A stretch of 64,000 nt of DNA from Stictocephala bisonia (GCA_035578905.1 JAQJVL010000743.1:124001-188000); one strand, 5' to 3'. Shown: positions 33,441 through 45,868, counted from the stretch's first letter. Made by a program: numbers and translations. The notes: generated from the letters alone by a model not told the origin.

Positions 33441-34070
33441 ACTTAACATCCGGCCCAATCATTTGTCATTGGGCTATTAATTAATGACACAATCTAAGGA
33501 ATGGTCGGCCTTAGTTTGTAACAATGACATTTGCTCATCTACACTCATCACACTCGTTCGATATCCATATTCACCCATATATTGACAATCAGCATCTTAA
33601 TAATAAATAAAAATAAATTATGTTGGAAAAGCAATTATAATTAAAATTTAAAACTAAGTGATTAAATATATAATATAACATATTCATCTTGAGAGTATTG
33701 CAGTTAAAGGATCCAATGTGAATATATAATTTTTAAGAGCTTCTTAAATAATATTGTGGTTCCCTATTTATGTTTTTAATCTGGATAGTAGGAAGTTGGA
33801 ATATGTATATTCAATATAGAGGCTGCTTCTTTGATATAGATTTTTTTATAGATGATAATTGAAGTGATTTAATTCTTGTTTCTGAGCTGGAGGACAAAGT
33901 TTGTTTTTTAAATTGTTCATAATTGTGTATTAGTACTTCAAGTTTCCTAATAGGTTGAATAAAATTCCTAATAGGTTGAATTTCTCAAATTTTTTTAAAA
34001 ATATTTATTGGTTTAATTACTAGATTAATTTTTCTGCTATATACTCAACCCTAACTAATTATTCCTTAAG
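33441..34070. other. No gene seen
   Basis: AT-rich intron sequence. A 22-base direct repeat of CCTAATAGGTTGAAT-type occurs at about 33948-33982. Nothing else is recognised. Confidence 0.4.
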
Positions 34071-34560
34071 TTGCTATGTTCTGTAGGAAGGCATAAAAAT
34101 ATGCCTGGTTTCAAAGACTTAATTTCATTAATAAGAAAAAAGGAAAGAGTATTGCGTAAATATAATAAGTTAAATAATCACAGATATTTAAATAAGTACA
34201 ATGAGTTTCAGAAAGAAATTAAAAAAGATATTAAAAATGGTCATAAGAATTATATAAATTAAATAAAAAAACAGATTTTCTGCAAACCCTAAGTCTTTTT
34301 GGAATCAAATAGATAAATTAAGGCTAGTTGATAACAGACCAGCCATGATTAGTACAACCCACACAGCCTCCCTTTCACGTACACAGGTATTGGTGAAGGG
34401 AAGCACAGAGAGTAGAAAGTTTTGTAAAGTATTTCAGCTCTATGTACAAACTTTGTCTGCCGGATGAGGCTGAAAAGGGCAAAGATGGCACCAATTTTCA
34501 AAAAAGGGCAGAAATCAGATATAAATATTAAAAGTGTCAAGGATTTACATTAATAATTAA
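34071..34560 (+). pseudogene. LINE D fragment: linker and start of reverse transcriptase
   Basis: The open stretch 34071-34262 is a basic LINE linker (SLIRKKERVLRKYNKLNNHR, then QKEIKKDIKNGHKNYIN). After stops the reading continues to ANPKSFWNQIDKLR (about 34275-34320) and, in another frame, to LKRAKMAPIFKKGQKSD (about 34468-34518), the fingers motif of non-LTR reverse transcriptases. The copy is cut off by LINE E at about 34600. Confidence 0.65.
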
Positions 34561-34602
34561 TTTTTTTCTTATTTTATCATTTTAATTCATTTTGTCTCAC
34601 GT

Positions 34603-36945
34603 TTGTAATAATAATAAATAAATAATAAATAATGTTTATTTTGCCAAAAATCAAGTACAAAACAGTACATTTTCATATACAAGTACACAACTCAGTTTTT
34701 ACAATACCATGAGTTCAAGATATAACAACAAAGGTAGAATAAATTAACACAATAACAATATAAATAAATATAAGGCAAAATAAATAGGAATCCCCTAGGC
34801 AAAGCCTGAACTGGGATCTCCATCACTTGTTTTAAACAAAAAGAATGAAACGGCTAGCAGCGAAACGTAACACATAGTTTAAAAATTATGTATGAAAAAG
34901 AAATTGATTAAAAAACATACTGTGCTATTGAATGGAAAATATTTCTTTGTAACTTCAATGGTAAAAATCTCCTTCACCAACATACCAAGTAATTATATTT
35001 ACAATTCAAAGAAATAAAAAGACACTAAAGAGATAGTGACAAATACTAGTAAGCAAACAAATAGATGTACAAAAAACACATAGGAAATTCAGGCAAGAAG
35101 TAAGTGCAAGCGATTCAAAATGTATCAAGACTCAACCTACTTTACTATTTTTAATATTTTATCGACAGCTTCTTGTTCAAAAAGCCATTTTTTCAATTTT
35201 TTCAAAAACTCTCTCTGTGTTGTGAAGTCGCCAATTTTATAACTAATTATGTTAAATAATCGTGGTGCAAAACTACTGTAAAATATTTGATGTATATTTA
35301 AATTTGATTTAGGCACACTAACGACTTGGTACCGCCTAAGATTGTAACTAGGCTGTCTTGTTATTGAAAAAGCAGAGCTTCTAATGTAAAACATTTTTAG
35401 GACTTTAAAAATGTATAAATGCCGTAGAGGAAGAATTTTCATCTCAACAAACAGTGGCCAAGTATGTTCAAACCTTGTCTTTTTCTAAATAAGTCTGATG
35501 AATCTTTTTTGAAAAATTACTATCGGATATAAGGTAGTACTGTATGTCCCACCCCAGCATGTGATACCATAGCTTATCCTGGATCCTACAAGAGCGTGAT
35601 ATACATTGACTAAAATTTTGTTAGACCCACACAACTGATTTAATAGGTAAAACTTTCTCAAACTGAAATAAAGCTCTTTTTTTAATTTTGAAATATGGTT
35701 TTTCCAGGTCAATTTATAATCAATGATTAAACCTAAATATTTCATATTATTGACGTGCTGTAATTCCAAACAGTCACAATCAGGAACAAGCGGAACAAGG
35801 CATTTAGTTTCATGAAATTTAAGTGGGAAATTAAATTTGGAATCGAATCTCAGACTGAATAACATGAACTTGGTTTTTTCGCTTAATATCATAAAGTTTT
35901 TGTCAAACCATAACCTTAGGAAAAATAAATCTTTTGACATTGATTGGTAAAGCGAATTTAAGTCATGGTTTGTATAAACAAAAGCAGTGTCATCGGCAAA
36001 CGCAACCAATTTACCATTAAAACAACCATTACAAAGATCATTGACATAAATTAAAAAAAGTATTGGTCCCAAAACAGAACCCTGCGGAACACCAAATTCA
36101 ATTTTCCCTGGATCTCCTATGACGCCACCAATGTTTACCCTTTGTTCTCTCCCCGTGAGATAACTAGAAAACCAGTCAAGTGGTAAACCTCTAATACCAG
36201 CCAGCCATAACTTATGAAGTAAAATTTCATGATCAATGGTGTCGAAAGCTTTTGTAATATCAATGAACAATGCAGATACCTTTTTACTATTATTAATTGG
36301 CTCGTAAATTGATTCCATGAATGAAAGTAAGGCATCCTCAGTAGACATACCCTCTCGAAACCCAAACTGATTATTACTAAAGAATTTGTTTTTATTAAGA
36401 AATGAAAGTAACTGCTTTTTAACAACCTTTTCCAATATTTTTGAAAAAACTGAGAGCAAAGAAATTGGACGGTAACAGTTTGGCTGTGTAGGGTCCCCAC
36501 GTTTGAAGATTGGAACTACTATTGCACTTTTTAAGCATCTAGGAAATTCCCCTGTCATAAGACTGAAGTTATAGAGATATGTTAATATCGGAATAATACT
36601 GGGAGCTATTTTTTTTATCATCGTTGAACTGACCTTGTCAAATCCTGGTGATTTGTTGTTTTTCAGACTAGAAATAAATGAAGAAACATCCTCACTTAAA
36701 ATAGGTTGCATAAAAAAAGATTTAAGATTGATGCGTTGATTGAATACGTTGTCGAAAACCGTGTGCTGCGCTAGATTCGATTGATCTATTTGACCTCTCA
36801 ATTTCCGAGGGGCATTTAAAAAATGTGAATTGAATTCATTGGCGATAAGTTTAGGTTCTTGTATAATACAAGATTCCCCAACTACCTCCCTTATTACAGT
36901 AATATGTATATCACATTCACTAATCATAATTATATGTAGTATATA
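34603..36945 (-). mobile_element. LINE E: relatively young non-LTR retrotransposon copy
   Basis: Minus-strand element with a 5'-truncated ORF2 and a 3' untranslated region of about 500 bases. It ends at about 34603-34645 in a TTATTTATTATTTA-type microsatellite tail. It is the best preserved retrotransposon of the window and is inserted next to the LINE D fragment. Its motifs place it in the broad CR1/Jockey assemblage. Confidence 0.8.
35137..36927 (-). pseudogene. LINE E reverse transcriptase, one in-frame stop
   Basis: The first 480 codons (36927-35485) read through linker, fingers (CLKSAIVVPIFKRGDPTQPN, then CYRPISLLSVFSKILEKVV), ALFIDITKAFDTIDHEILLH, EFGVPQGSVLGPILFLIYVN and the catalytic box VAFADDTAF. 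FADD stands in place of YADD, with both aspartates intact. The thumb region (MKYLGLIIDYKLTWKNHISK) follows. A TAG at 35487-35485 interrupts, but the same frame continues for 14 codons and then 101 more (35442-35137). One substitution would therefore have inactivated an ORF of about 596 codons. The endonuclease is lost to 5' truncation. Confidence 0.9.
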
Positions 36946-37725
36946 TTCACAAGTTTTTAATATAAAAACCAGAGCAATCTATCATAAAGGCTGTATCATC
37001 ATTGTTGCATTTCTCCTTCATTCAATCGTCAGTCCTTTCAAGTTACTCTCCACTTCTCTCAATCTCCTCAACTCATTTACAGCCTCTTTCATATTTCTCT
37101 TTTATATTTTAATTTCTCTAAACTCGAAATTGTATAAAATCTTTTTTTTTATTCATTTAAATTAAGTAACAACCTCAATTATATTTACCAACAGTTTATT
37201 CTGAATCAAAACAGTATCCAGTGTGTAGCCTGTAGTAGCCTATTAGCATTTGGTCTGGCCAGATAGACGAAAGAAGCCTATTATAACTCTGTATGGTAAA
37301 ACAAAATTGTTATATTGTAATTAATTAATTGTATCATAACCACTAAAAATTGTATTCCCATTTCCATTTACATTCCCTGTATATTTATAGTAAAACCACA
37401 TTCATATTCAACCTAGGCCTACTTTCTCATTCCTGATTTTGTCAGGTGGTCCTAGATATAGGTTCACATCCTATATCTAACAATAAGTCAGTGGCAATTT
37501 TAAGAACTCCTGCCCACAGTAGCTAGAATAACAAGCTCTCATGCGCATCTCCTCCCCACTCCCCAGTTTCGGCATTTACGTCAATGGAGCAAGCCTTGCC
37601 ATGCACTATATTAAAACATATATGAACTTTTTCTCAGAATTTAGATTTGACCAATATTTCATATTAACTTTTATATTTTAATATAAATAAATGGTTCTGA
37701 ATAATTGGGACAAACTTTCCCCATA
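36946..37725. other. No gene seen
   Basis: AT-rich intron sequence. The plus-strand open frame at 36830-37165 overlaps the antisense of LINE E and is not supported. Confidence 0.4.
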
Positions 37726-37729
37726 TTAA

Positions 37730-38448
37730 CCCTTTGGGGACTAAATGACTATATTTTGCCATTTACGTTTATTCCCTTGAGGATCGAAATGACGAAATAT
37801 GGTCATTACTAAATTTCACGTTGAGGACGAATGACGATATCCCGTCATCCAAAGTTTGTTACATCTAACATCCAATTTACCGCTGACGATAACTTGTATG
37901 TTTTTGGGATGATACACAGACATTCGAGAATTTTTTTTGACGTCTGGAGCCAGCTGTTGGAATATAATGTCAATGTTAAGAACTGACAATAGTAGACAGA
38001 GAGTTAATTTTAACAGATGAATCTGACAGTCTTAACAAAATATTTCATGTTATAATTTTGTTATTTTCAATGCAATTGTTAAAGCTTTTTCTGTGTTTGT
38101 AGGTGATTGAATTTAGATTGCACACAGTTACTACAGATAAAATATTTCTTGTTTACTCGCTGTAAGCGTACAACAAAAAATAAATAATTTTTTTTAAATA
38201 TAAACTTTTGACAAAATATAAATATTTAATTATTAGATGACTTTTTGGAAATTTATTCTGATAAAGTACTCAATTACAAAAATTCTGGTCAAAGAAGTAC
38301 CCTTGTGTCTTTATTAAAACAGATTTCATAAATAAATGTATAAAGAATTGCTTATCTCCAAATTTTCAGCCTAAATATTTTACATGTTGCACTTGAAAAG
38401 TGAGATAAAATGAGTTAGCACTTTTTCTTTTTGTCAGTTCTGAAAGTG
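37730..38448. mobile_element. piggyBac-type MITE, second family
   Basis: TTAA at 37726-37729 and at 38449-38452 flanks a non-coding segment. The ends are CCCTTTGGGGACT on the left and CACTTTCAGAACT read inward from the right, an imperfect inverted pair. Near the left end the motif TGACGATATCCCGTCATCC and related ATGAC/GTCAT pairs repeat. The TTAA flanks and the CCCTTT start resemble the MITE at 3.6 kb. Confidence 0.5.
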
Positions 38449-38459
38449 TTAAACACTAA

Positions 38460-38900
38460 AAAAATCAAAACTTCGAAAATTACAAGTTTGATTCCTAAAT
38501 ATATTTTTTGCCATTTCTCAAAAACTAGTTAAGTTAGAGACATGCGGTTTTTACCAAAATATTTTGAATTGTAATTCACGTCTTTCCTAAAAATTTAATC
38601 AAAATTCTCAAAGCCGTGTTTCAGAAAATTCTAATTTTGTATGATTTTTGCCCGTAAAAATAAAAAAAATAAAATTTCAAAAAAGTGAAAAAAATATCTG
38701 GAGATATTGGCTAAATACACCTTCATACCAAATTTCATAAAAATTGATCCATCCATTTGGTCTTTAGGGAAGTGCACACACAGACAGACATACATACGGA
38801 CAGACATCCAAAATAAAAAATAAAAAAAACACTTTTTTGGGTTCAGGGGACCCTAAAATGGATTTATAGACCAACTTGTAAAAGATTTTTTTGTTTGGAC
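38460..38900. repeat. Dispersed repeat segment with AGACAGACATACATACGG motif
   Basis: A segment reading from AAAAATCAAAACTTCGAAAA through GCACACACAGACAGACATAC to TTTTTTGGGTTCAGGGGACC. It has the look of a terminal part of a common insect DNA transposon, with a long AT-rich body and a GGGACCC end. No opposite end was found and no protein is encoded. Confidence 0.45.
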
Positions 38901-38954
38901 GATCATAATACTTTATGCTAACGTATATGGGAGAAAGTACAAGGAAAAAAAAAT

Positions 38955-39420
38955 GAAACAAAATTGTTAGGACTTCTAATTGATCAAAATCTTAGTTGGG
39001 GCTTTCACATTAAATATATCACACAAAAAAATAATTTCGGAATATTTGCGCTGAAAAGACTAACATATTTGTGCAAATTTCTGTTTTGATGACATGTTTC
39101 TATGCACATGTCCAATCTCATATTTCATATGGTCTCTTTGTTTAAGGGGGCACTACCAACAAAAATCTTGACAAAATTTTACATTTAAAAAAAGTAATAA
39201 GAACAATATTAAATTTAAATTACGACCAGTCAGTTAAACATCACTTTTCTGAATTGAAAGTGTTGACTGTGTACGGATTGTATATTTTGGAATGTGTCAT
39301 GTATGTCAGAAATTACAAACATTATTTTAAGTCATTCATATTGCCACTATTACAACACTAAAAACAGAAATGCATTATTTTACCCTAAAATAGATTAATT
39401 AGAGTATTTCAAAAATAGTA
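38955..39420 (+). pseudogene. LINE fragment: reverse transcriptase thumb and C-terminal part
   Basis: The plus-strand frames read TKLLGLLIDQNLSWGFHIKY, then FGIFALKRLTYLC, SHISYGLSLFKG (shifted frame), LHLKKVIRTILNLNYDQSVK and FSELKVLTVYGLYILECVMY. This is the usual order of the region after the YADD box in Jockey/CR1-type ORF2 proteins. Several frame changes are present. No palm sequence is attached. Confidence 0.7.
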
Positions 39421-40660
39421 CTTCCTATGTACATGTTGACTCCGGGTGATTTTTATCAGGCTGGAGATGATAAGAAAGGGTCAGTCACTGATGAGAAAGT
39501 ATGGGCCGATTAGCGGTAAACAAAAACTGGACAAAATATACTCACTCTATAAGTGAGTGAAAGCAGATCTATTCATACTATTTTCGATAAGCAATTACGT
39601 TTATGAGATGTTTAAGAATTTGCCGTTCTGAGTGCATGTTTTATTCTTACTGAAATAAGTTAGTTAAAAATTATGAAAACTATCTAAATCATTAATGAAA
39701 TACAAAAATAATTACCATTGATAATATTATTAGTATTAATATTAAAGATAGTATTATCATTATCTTTTCTTTTCGACGGTGCCGATAGCAAAATAATGAA
39801 AACAGAACGAAATATAGCAATTGTTACTTGAAATATGTTCTGCAATCTTGAAGATAGTTTATTCTGTTGTGGTATCATATAATGGTTTGATTTTACCTAG
39901 TAAGCCTAATTTAAAATAAAGTAAACGTTTGAGGAATGTTGGTTTGATTAACCATTTAAATAGTTTTTCCCGATTATTTTTGAACAGGACAATTTAGATA
40001 TGTAACTCTGTATGATCAATTAATCAAGTATTGGCAGCATTAACGTCAAAATGCAACTAATTTTTCTAATTAATTATACAGATAGATGGGTAAACGCGTA
40101 AGATTACAGTAATAGAGTTTATGAAAGATAAACAAGCTTAGGCCCAACACGTTGGTTTAAAACAAGATAACTAAATGACTATCTCAACTTTATCCGTAAA
40201 CATAAACTAGTCAAGTGAAATGATCACCCCAGGGACACAAGTCAATCCCACATCAATGGTATACTCGTTTGGTCCGCCTTTTTTTATTTATAAGGCAGTA
40301 AAAATGTGAGTAAAGGGGAGGGGTGTGTCTTCAAAACAGTGACCTTGCTTGTCGGTGACAATTGGGGGATGAGGAAAACAATCAATCTTTGACCTGAATT
40401 TTAGATACTTTCTTCCCAGTCCACATTCCTCGGACGAAATGGCACCTTTTATCACATTTGAAAAACTAACTGAGTTACTTTAACCGTTAGCCAAATTTTC
40501 AACTAGTTAAAGTTAGAAGTTAAACATTACCAAAACTAACGAATAAGTTAAAAAGTTAATAGAAAAAGTAACGATTATATTTAATTGTTAATTATTTTTA
40601 ATCGTTAATCCCAAGTATGATTCTCTGCAATAGGTGTTTTATCATGTAACTAATTTTATT
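39421..40660. other. No gene seen
   Basis: AT-rich intron sequence with short GTTAA/TTAAC-rich stretches at about 40470-40610. No coding or mobile element signature was recognised. Confidence 0.4.
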
Positions 40661-40663
40661 ACA

Positions 40664-40682
40664 CCATATATATATATATATC
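40664..40682. repeat. (TA)n microsatellite
   Basis: A short run of alternating T and A immediately before the LINE F fragment. Confidence 0.8.
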
Positions 40683-40689
40683 TCAACTG

Positions 40690-41400
40690 GGCTTTTCCTT
40701 CAGATCATTTACTTCCAATTTATTACATTTTTCTGATTATTATGTATATATCTTAGAAGCAGGTGGTCAAGTTGATGTTATTTATACTGATTTCGAAAAA
40801 GCATTTGACAAAGTTGGATATTTAATGTTGCTTTCTAAACTAATTGGCCTTTCTTCCCCACTTATTAAATTGCTTTATTCATATTTCTCTAATAGAGTTC
40901 AATTAGTTTCATACTGTGATTTCTCTTCATTCATTTTTCGTGCTTCTTCAGGAATCCTCAGGGTGCAAATCTCAGCCCTCTTCTGTTCAACATTTTCATT
41001 AATGACATTTCAGATTGTCCTTCTTCACGCCGACAACCTGAAACTGTTTAGAAGCATGAACAACATTTCTGATAGTATAAAAATTCAAGAATATATTGAC
41101 AGTCTTATCATCTAGACTACCAAACACTTAAAATTCTATGGATAAATGCTTAGTAATGTCTTTTACAAAAAAGCCTGTCGTAAATAAGACAGTTTTAAAT
41201 TATACCATGTCAAGAGATATCTTTTCTAAAACAAACATAAAAGATCTTGGAATTACATTTGATCCAACATTTTCTTTTGTCGACCATATATTTTCTATTT
41301 GTAAATCAGTTTTTTCCATAGATAGGTTTATACGTAGGTCCTGCAATTTCCTAAAAAAGTACTAAGATTAAAATTGTTTTATTTTTCACTTGTAGCCTAG
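40690..41400 (+). pseudogene. LINE F fragment: reverse transcriptase palm
   Basis: The reading SNLLHFSDYYVYILEAGGQV then VDVIYTDFEKAFDKVGYLML (about 40700-40830) gives the first catalytic motif. The segment corresponding to GxPQGSxLSPLLF survives only in shifted frames (40950-41000). The YADD box has become HADN (about 41025-41036), so a catalytic aspartate is lost. The open stretch 41138-41365 (DKCLVMSFTKKPVV; IKDLGITFDPTFSFVDHI) is the following region. It is a dead fragment. Confidence 0.75.
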
Positions 41401-42177
41401 AATTTGGCTCAGTAGTCTGAAATTTGTAGAGTTTGATCATTACACTGCAGTTGTTCTGTATTCAGAGCTGTTATCGATTTTTGAGGTGGACTCTGTATAT
41501 AAGAGACAACAAGTGGCTGTGGTGGTGAGCTGGTATTGGGTGGCGTGTGGTTCGATTGATAGAAGGACTTTGTTAAAAATTAACTTAACCTCTGTGTTCC
41601 TTGGCATAATTCTCGTTATTGTTTTCTGTTCCCCACTCATTTCCCTCACACCAACCTTGGAGCTAATTCACCAACTCATACAATGACAAGATTATAAAAC
41701 TAGTTGTGAGCAGAATTTGATATTTTTAATGGCTCTGTCAATATGTTTAAATAAAGTTATTAAACCCTTAATGTTATCCAATTGTTTTATGTTTGTTATA
41801 TACTTATAATTTATTATTTATAAAATATCTAATTTATTAATATTATTTATGTTTTGTCTTTAGAATTTTATTGCTGTTAACTGCTATTATATATTTAGTT
41901 CATCAATGTTTTTATCCATTTTAAAGTTTTATTCTTATTCAATAACTTATTTTCCCACTGCTTGTTAAATTATTATAATTTCAATGCTTGCTAAGTTTAA
42001 TTTATATTTTCTTGTTTTGAGCATGAAGGTATATGATTATAGCATAGACTTTCTATTAAAGTTACAATTCTTAATACCACAATGTAATTGGGCGATAAGC
42101 TGTCTTGTTGTATTTTTGGAGAATAAAGAAGGAGGAAAATTAATCACTATTATTAATTTTTAAATTTATGTTGACAG
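41401..42177. other. No gene seen; intron before exon 3
   Basis: AT-rich sequence. Two opposing open frames near 41440-41690 overlap each other and match nothing I recognise. Confidence 0.4.
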
Positions 42178-42366
42178 ATTGCAACAGATTTCTGTGAATG
42201 GATGAAAAAATTAGGAGGTGACGAAAAATCATTTATCAATGAAGAGATTCTCAAAGAGTTGTTTGAAATCTGCATGGACAATCCAGCCTCACGGGCGATC
42301 TGCATCAAGACACGAGAGAAGAGGGTCTTGTATTTCAAACTTGCCGAGTTCCTTCAAGTACCTCAG
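42178..42366 (+). CDS. Host gene exon 3 (FAM47-like segment, tentative)
   Basis: Acceptor TTGACAG ends at 42177 and the donor is CAG|GTATTG. The exon is 63 codons, phase 0 at both ends, and reads IATDFCEWMKKLGGDEKSFI, then NEEILKELFE and FKLAEFLQVPQ. The pattern of FCxW, a short loop, then (D/N)EExILxxLF resembles the conserved domain of the FAM47 family, proteins of poorly known function. This is recognition by eye from a short segment. The clean frame, the splice sites and phase agreement with exons 2 and 4 are stronger evidence for a gene than the family name. Confidence 0.75.
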
Positions 42367-43229
42367 GTATTGTAGATTTATATACCATTCAATACACAAT
42401 TCAAAACAAGTTTTTGTTCTGTTTATATGTGCTAAACATAAAATCAGGATTCAGCAACAAACAATTTTATATGAATGTAACAAAAAGAATATTTAAGAAT
42501 TTCACCCCCCTTCCATCACATTTTGTATCTATCTTCATTTTGATTTTGACACTAGATCTGCACTTAAAGATTTGTTGTATCATTGAAGATTAAAAACATT
42601 AGTTATAGTCCTGTATGAATATACAAATTATATTTATCCATTGAACTTACAATTATCAACTTTAAAATACCCCAATCTTTGCATAGCCAATTGCAGGCGC
42701 TCATCTCTTGTTTACCATCCGATATGAGTTATTGAATCGGTTTTATCCGGCTTGACCTGCAGCCACATTAGGCTGGATAACCAAGGTTGTACTTTATTGA
42801 TATTTTAAAATAAAATTATTCTAATTTAGTAACTTGTTTTAAAGGATGTATTTTTCAAATCCAATATCCTAGGTGTTCAATAACACTAATGAAAAGTTGG
42901 GGCATAATAACGTTCAAAAAATTATTCTATTGTTTCTAAAAAGACCTTTCAAAATTGGTACACTCTGGATACTGGAATGTTCAGCTCATCTTAATGAATT
43001 ATTTGATGTGTAAGATCACTTTCTCTGCATAGGCTTATCAATTTATATTAAGGTGTATACTGAAAATGTATACCCATGAAACAATTTTTCTGTAATAATA
43101 TGACTTTAATAAAGGTAAAATAGTTAAAATACTTTATCACAATCTAGGTATAATACTGATTGAGAGTCAATGAAGGTATTTATAACAATATTCACAGTAG
43201 TAGTGTACTTAATTAACTAAACTACATCT
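42367..43229. other. No gene seen
   Basis: AT-rich intron sequence. The open frame at 42218-42496 is an overlap of exon 3 in another frame. Confidence 0.4.
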
Positions 43230-44200
43230 TGTTTGAAGATGAATATACAATTTACAGATAGATACTGGGTTGTGGTCCTGTCACCAAGGCCACTGTGTCT
43301 AGACTCAGTGGCCCTTTGCTTCCTGAGCCTGGCAACAGTGTCACAAGAGACCAGTCAAACACAAATGCAAAACCACAAAAATTACAAAAAAGAAGAAATG
43401 TGCCATTTTCTAAAGATGAACAACCATCCCAATAAACTTATTCAAAAGTTAAAAAGAGGAAATAAACCTAAAAAAGCACACAATCGTCAGGACAATGTAA
43501 ACAAACCTGTAACAACTGTAGTCATACCCTATGTTAAAAACCTTTCAGAGAAAATTCAAAAAATTAATTTTAAATTTAATATGTGAACAAGTTTTACATC
43601 ATCAGGAAGCCTTCGTAGTAAATTATCTAAATTAAAACAAAAAAATGAAAATCAATCAACAAAAAATGTTATATACCAAATTAATTGTGAATGCAATAAA
43701 ACATATTTCGGCCAAACATCAAGACCTGTTAAAACAAGAATAAAGGAACATATATATAATTTTAAAACTGAAAATACTGAACAATCAAAATTAGTTGAAC
43801 ATGCTATTGATAAAAAGCATAGTATAAAATTTGAAGAGTCGTCTATTATATATAAAGAAAAATCATGGAAAAAGAGAAATAAAATTGAAAGTGCGTTCGT
43901 GGCATTTAAAGAAGATGACAGTATTTCTCAGCCGTCTGTTAATTTTAATAATATATTTTTACCTAGAAATATATTATTAAATTAAATTAGAAATTAGAAA
44001 TGAACTAGAAAACAACTTAAATAGTTCAAACCCTTGTTTTTAAATTTAACCACTTATCCATCAATGTTATTTAATATTTACAAATTGTATATTTTTTAAC
44101 ATATGTTTTATATTTTTGTACAATTTGGTTATTATGATCTGAAGATGCCGTAACTGGTGAAAATGCATTGATCAAAAATTAAAAACTGTGGAATTACTAA
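43230..44200 (+). pseudogene. Penelope-like element 3' end with GIY-YIG endonuclease
   Basis: The frame contains a basic linker (VTTVVIPYVKNLSEKIQKIN), a TGA at about 43584, and then GSLRSKLSKLKQK. The GIY-YIG nuclease domain follows: NVIYQINCECNKTYFGQTSR, then PVKTRIKEHIYNFK (43664-43765), with VIY and YFG in place of GIY and YIG and the conserved Arg and His-containing helix after it. The frame ends at 43984. The 3' region CTGAAGATGCCGTAACTGGT and GAAAATGCATTGATC (44139-44175) is the typical tail seen after Penelope-like elements. The reverse transcriptase is missing. This is a different copy from the one at 4.8-7.5 kb. Confidence 0.85.
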
Positions 44201-44795
44201 AAAATTTTAATTTAAATCCATCGAAATTCCAAGTACCAAATAAAGAAAAATTAACTACTGTATTCTTCAACACAATCTTTCAAATGTTCTAAAGCTATCA
44301 TCACTATTGTGCCGTGAGCAGTGGATGATATGACTATTCTAACGACCAAAGACAAACTCTGTCTTTCTCCGTTGTTTTGTAACAGTCAAGAGAGTAACAC
44401 AGAAATCCAGGGCTGTCTCGTTCTTGCCTTTCCGTCTTGAAAAAGTTGGATCTACTAGACCAGACTCTCACGTGATGTAAAGCAGTAGTGTGATTCCTAC
44501 CTTGTTTAAATTTGTTCTTTTTCATTTAGTTCAGATTAGAAATAATAATAACTAAATGAACAAATTTTGTCTTTAATTTTGAGTTCTTTTCTATTAGACA
44601 GAAAGCTAAAACATAAATTTCCTTTGCATTATGCCCTACATAGTGTTTCTGAGTTTGGTGAGTTATTTAAGCATTATTTCTTTAGGCTCAATCATAATGA
44701 TCCATTATAATGTATATAAATAATGTATTAAAATTCTTGAACAATCTTGTAGGCCTATATTAATATTTATAAGGCCCAATTTTGTTTAATTTGCT
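44201..44795. other. No gene seen
   Basis: AT-rich intron sequence. A short plus-strand reading near 44620-44690 (HYALHSVSEFGELFKHYFFR) may be a LINE relic but is too short to assign. Confidence 0.35.
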
Positions 44796-44799
44796 CAGG

Positions 44800-44995
44800 A
44801 CCACAGTACCACTGTGCGTGTATGGGTGGTCGGGAGGGTCAATACCACTGTATGTGTATGGGTGGGCGAGATGGTCAGTACCACTGTGCGTGTATGATTG
44901 GGCGGGAGGGTCAATACCAATGTTCGTGTATGGATGGGTGGGAGGGTTAGTACCACTGTACATGTATGGGTGGGTGGGAGGGATTTTTGTCATCA
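44800..44995 (+). repeat. G-rich dispersed minisatellite, five 36-bp units
   Basis: Five units of the form CAGTACCACTGTGCGTGTAT followed by GGGTGGGCGGGAGGG-type blocks. They belong to the same family as the arrays at 22.7, 26.0 and 27-28.4 kb but stand alone here, outside any recognised LINE. Confidence 0.88.
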
Positions 44996-45503
44996 TAAGT
45001 CAGTTTAATTTTTTTATAAATCAGTTTTATTAAATATAAAAAAACTATTTAAAGGAAACTGTAATAATTCAGATAGATTTTACTTTTAATTTTAAATTTA
45101 AGATAAATAATAAGTTGGAAAAGAACGCGCATTTGTGATTCTTTAGACTGACTTGTTTTTCAATTCAGTGAGCATCCATACCATTGTAAATTAACAACAA
45201 AAACATATAAAATATAGACCAAAGTGACGATCTCAAAATTACTATCACAGAACATGGAATGTCAAATTAAAAATGAGGAACCTACTCCTTTTATATGTTG
45301 ATTATGACAGTCTAATAAATACAATAATTATAACGTCACTGCTTAGAATAGCACAAATTATCATGTATTCTTCAAATTTCTTAAATAAATTATTAAAGAA
45401 TCTGAAACAAAACTAGTATCACAGTTTACATATATATATTGATAACGTTCATATTGGTTATGTTTTATGGGAAAATAAGAATGACATTTTTAGCAACACT
45501 TTT

Positions 45504-45868
45504 AAAATGTATTACCCATGTGATAAGCTGCAAGTAGATAAGTAAAATGTATTACCCATGTGATAAGCTGCTAGTAGATAAGTAAAATGTATTACCCATG
45601 TGATAACCTGCTAGTAGATAAGTAAAATGTATTACCCATGTGATAAGCTGCTAGTAGATAAGTAAAATGTATTACCCATGTGATAAGCTGCTAGTAGATA
45701 AGTAAAATGTATTACCCATGTGATAAGCTGCTAGTAGATAAGTAAAATGTATTACCCATGTGATAGGCTGCTAGTAGATAAGTAAAATGTATTACCCATG
45801 TGATAAGCTGCTAGTAGATAAGTAAAATGTATTACCCATGTGATAAGCTGCTAGTAGATAAGTAAAAT
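45504..45868 (+). repeat. 40-bp tandem repeat, nine units
   Basis: The unit is AAAATGTATTACCCATGTGA then TAAGCTGCTAGTAGATAAGT, repeated with a period of exactly 40. Units are nearly identical: one GCAAGTAG variant in unit 1, one AACCTG variant and one AGGCTG variant. It lies in intron 3 of the host gene and shows no relation to the G-rich family. Confidence 0.95.

Noticed and set aside
42664..42790. GC-richer patch with TTGCAGGCG and CTGCAGCC as a tRNA or regulatory element
   Set aside because: No A/B boxes or stable fold could be recognised by eye.
44760..45033. Open frames of YGWVGG-type repeats
   Set aside because: Same minisatellite artefact as at 27 kb.
45504..45868. CRISPR-like regular array
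   Set aside because: Pure tandem repeat of 40 bases without spacers.
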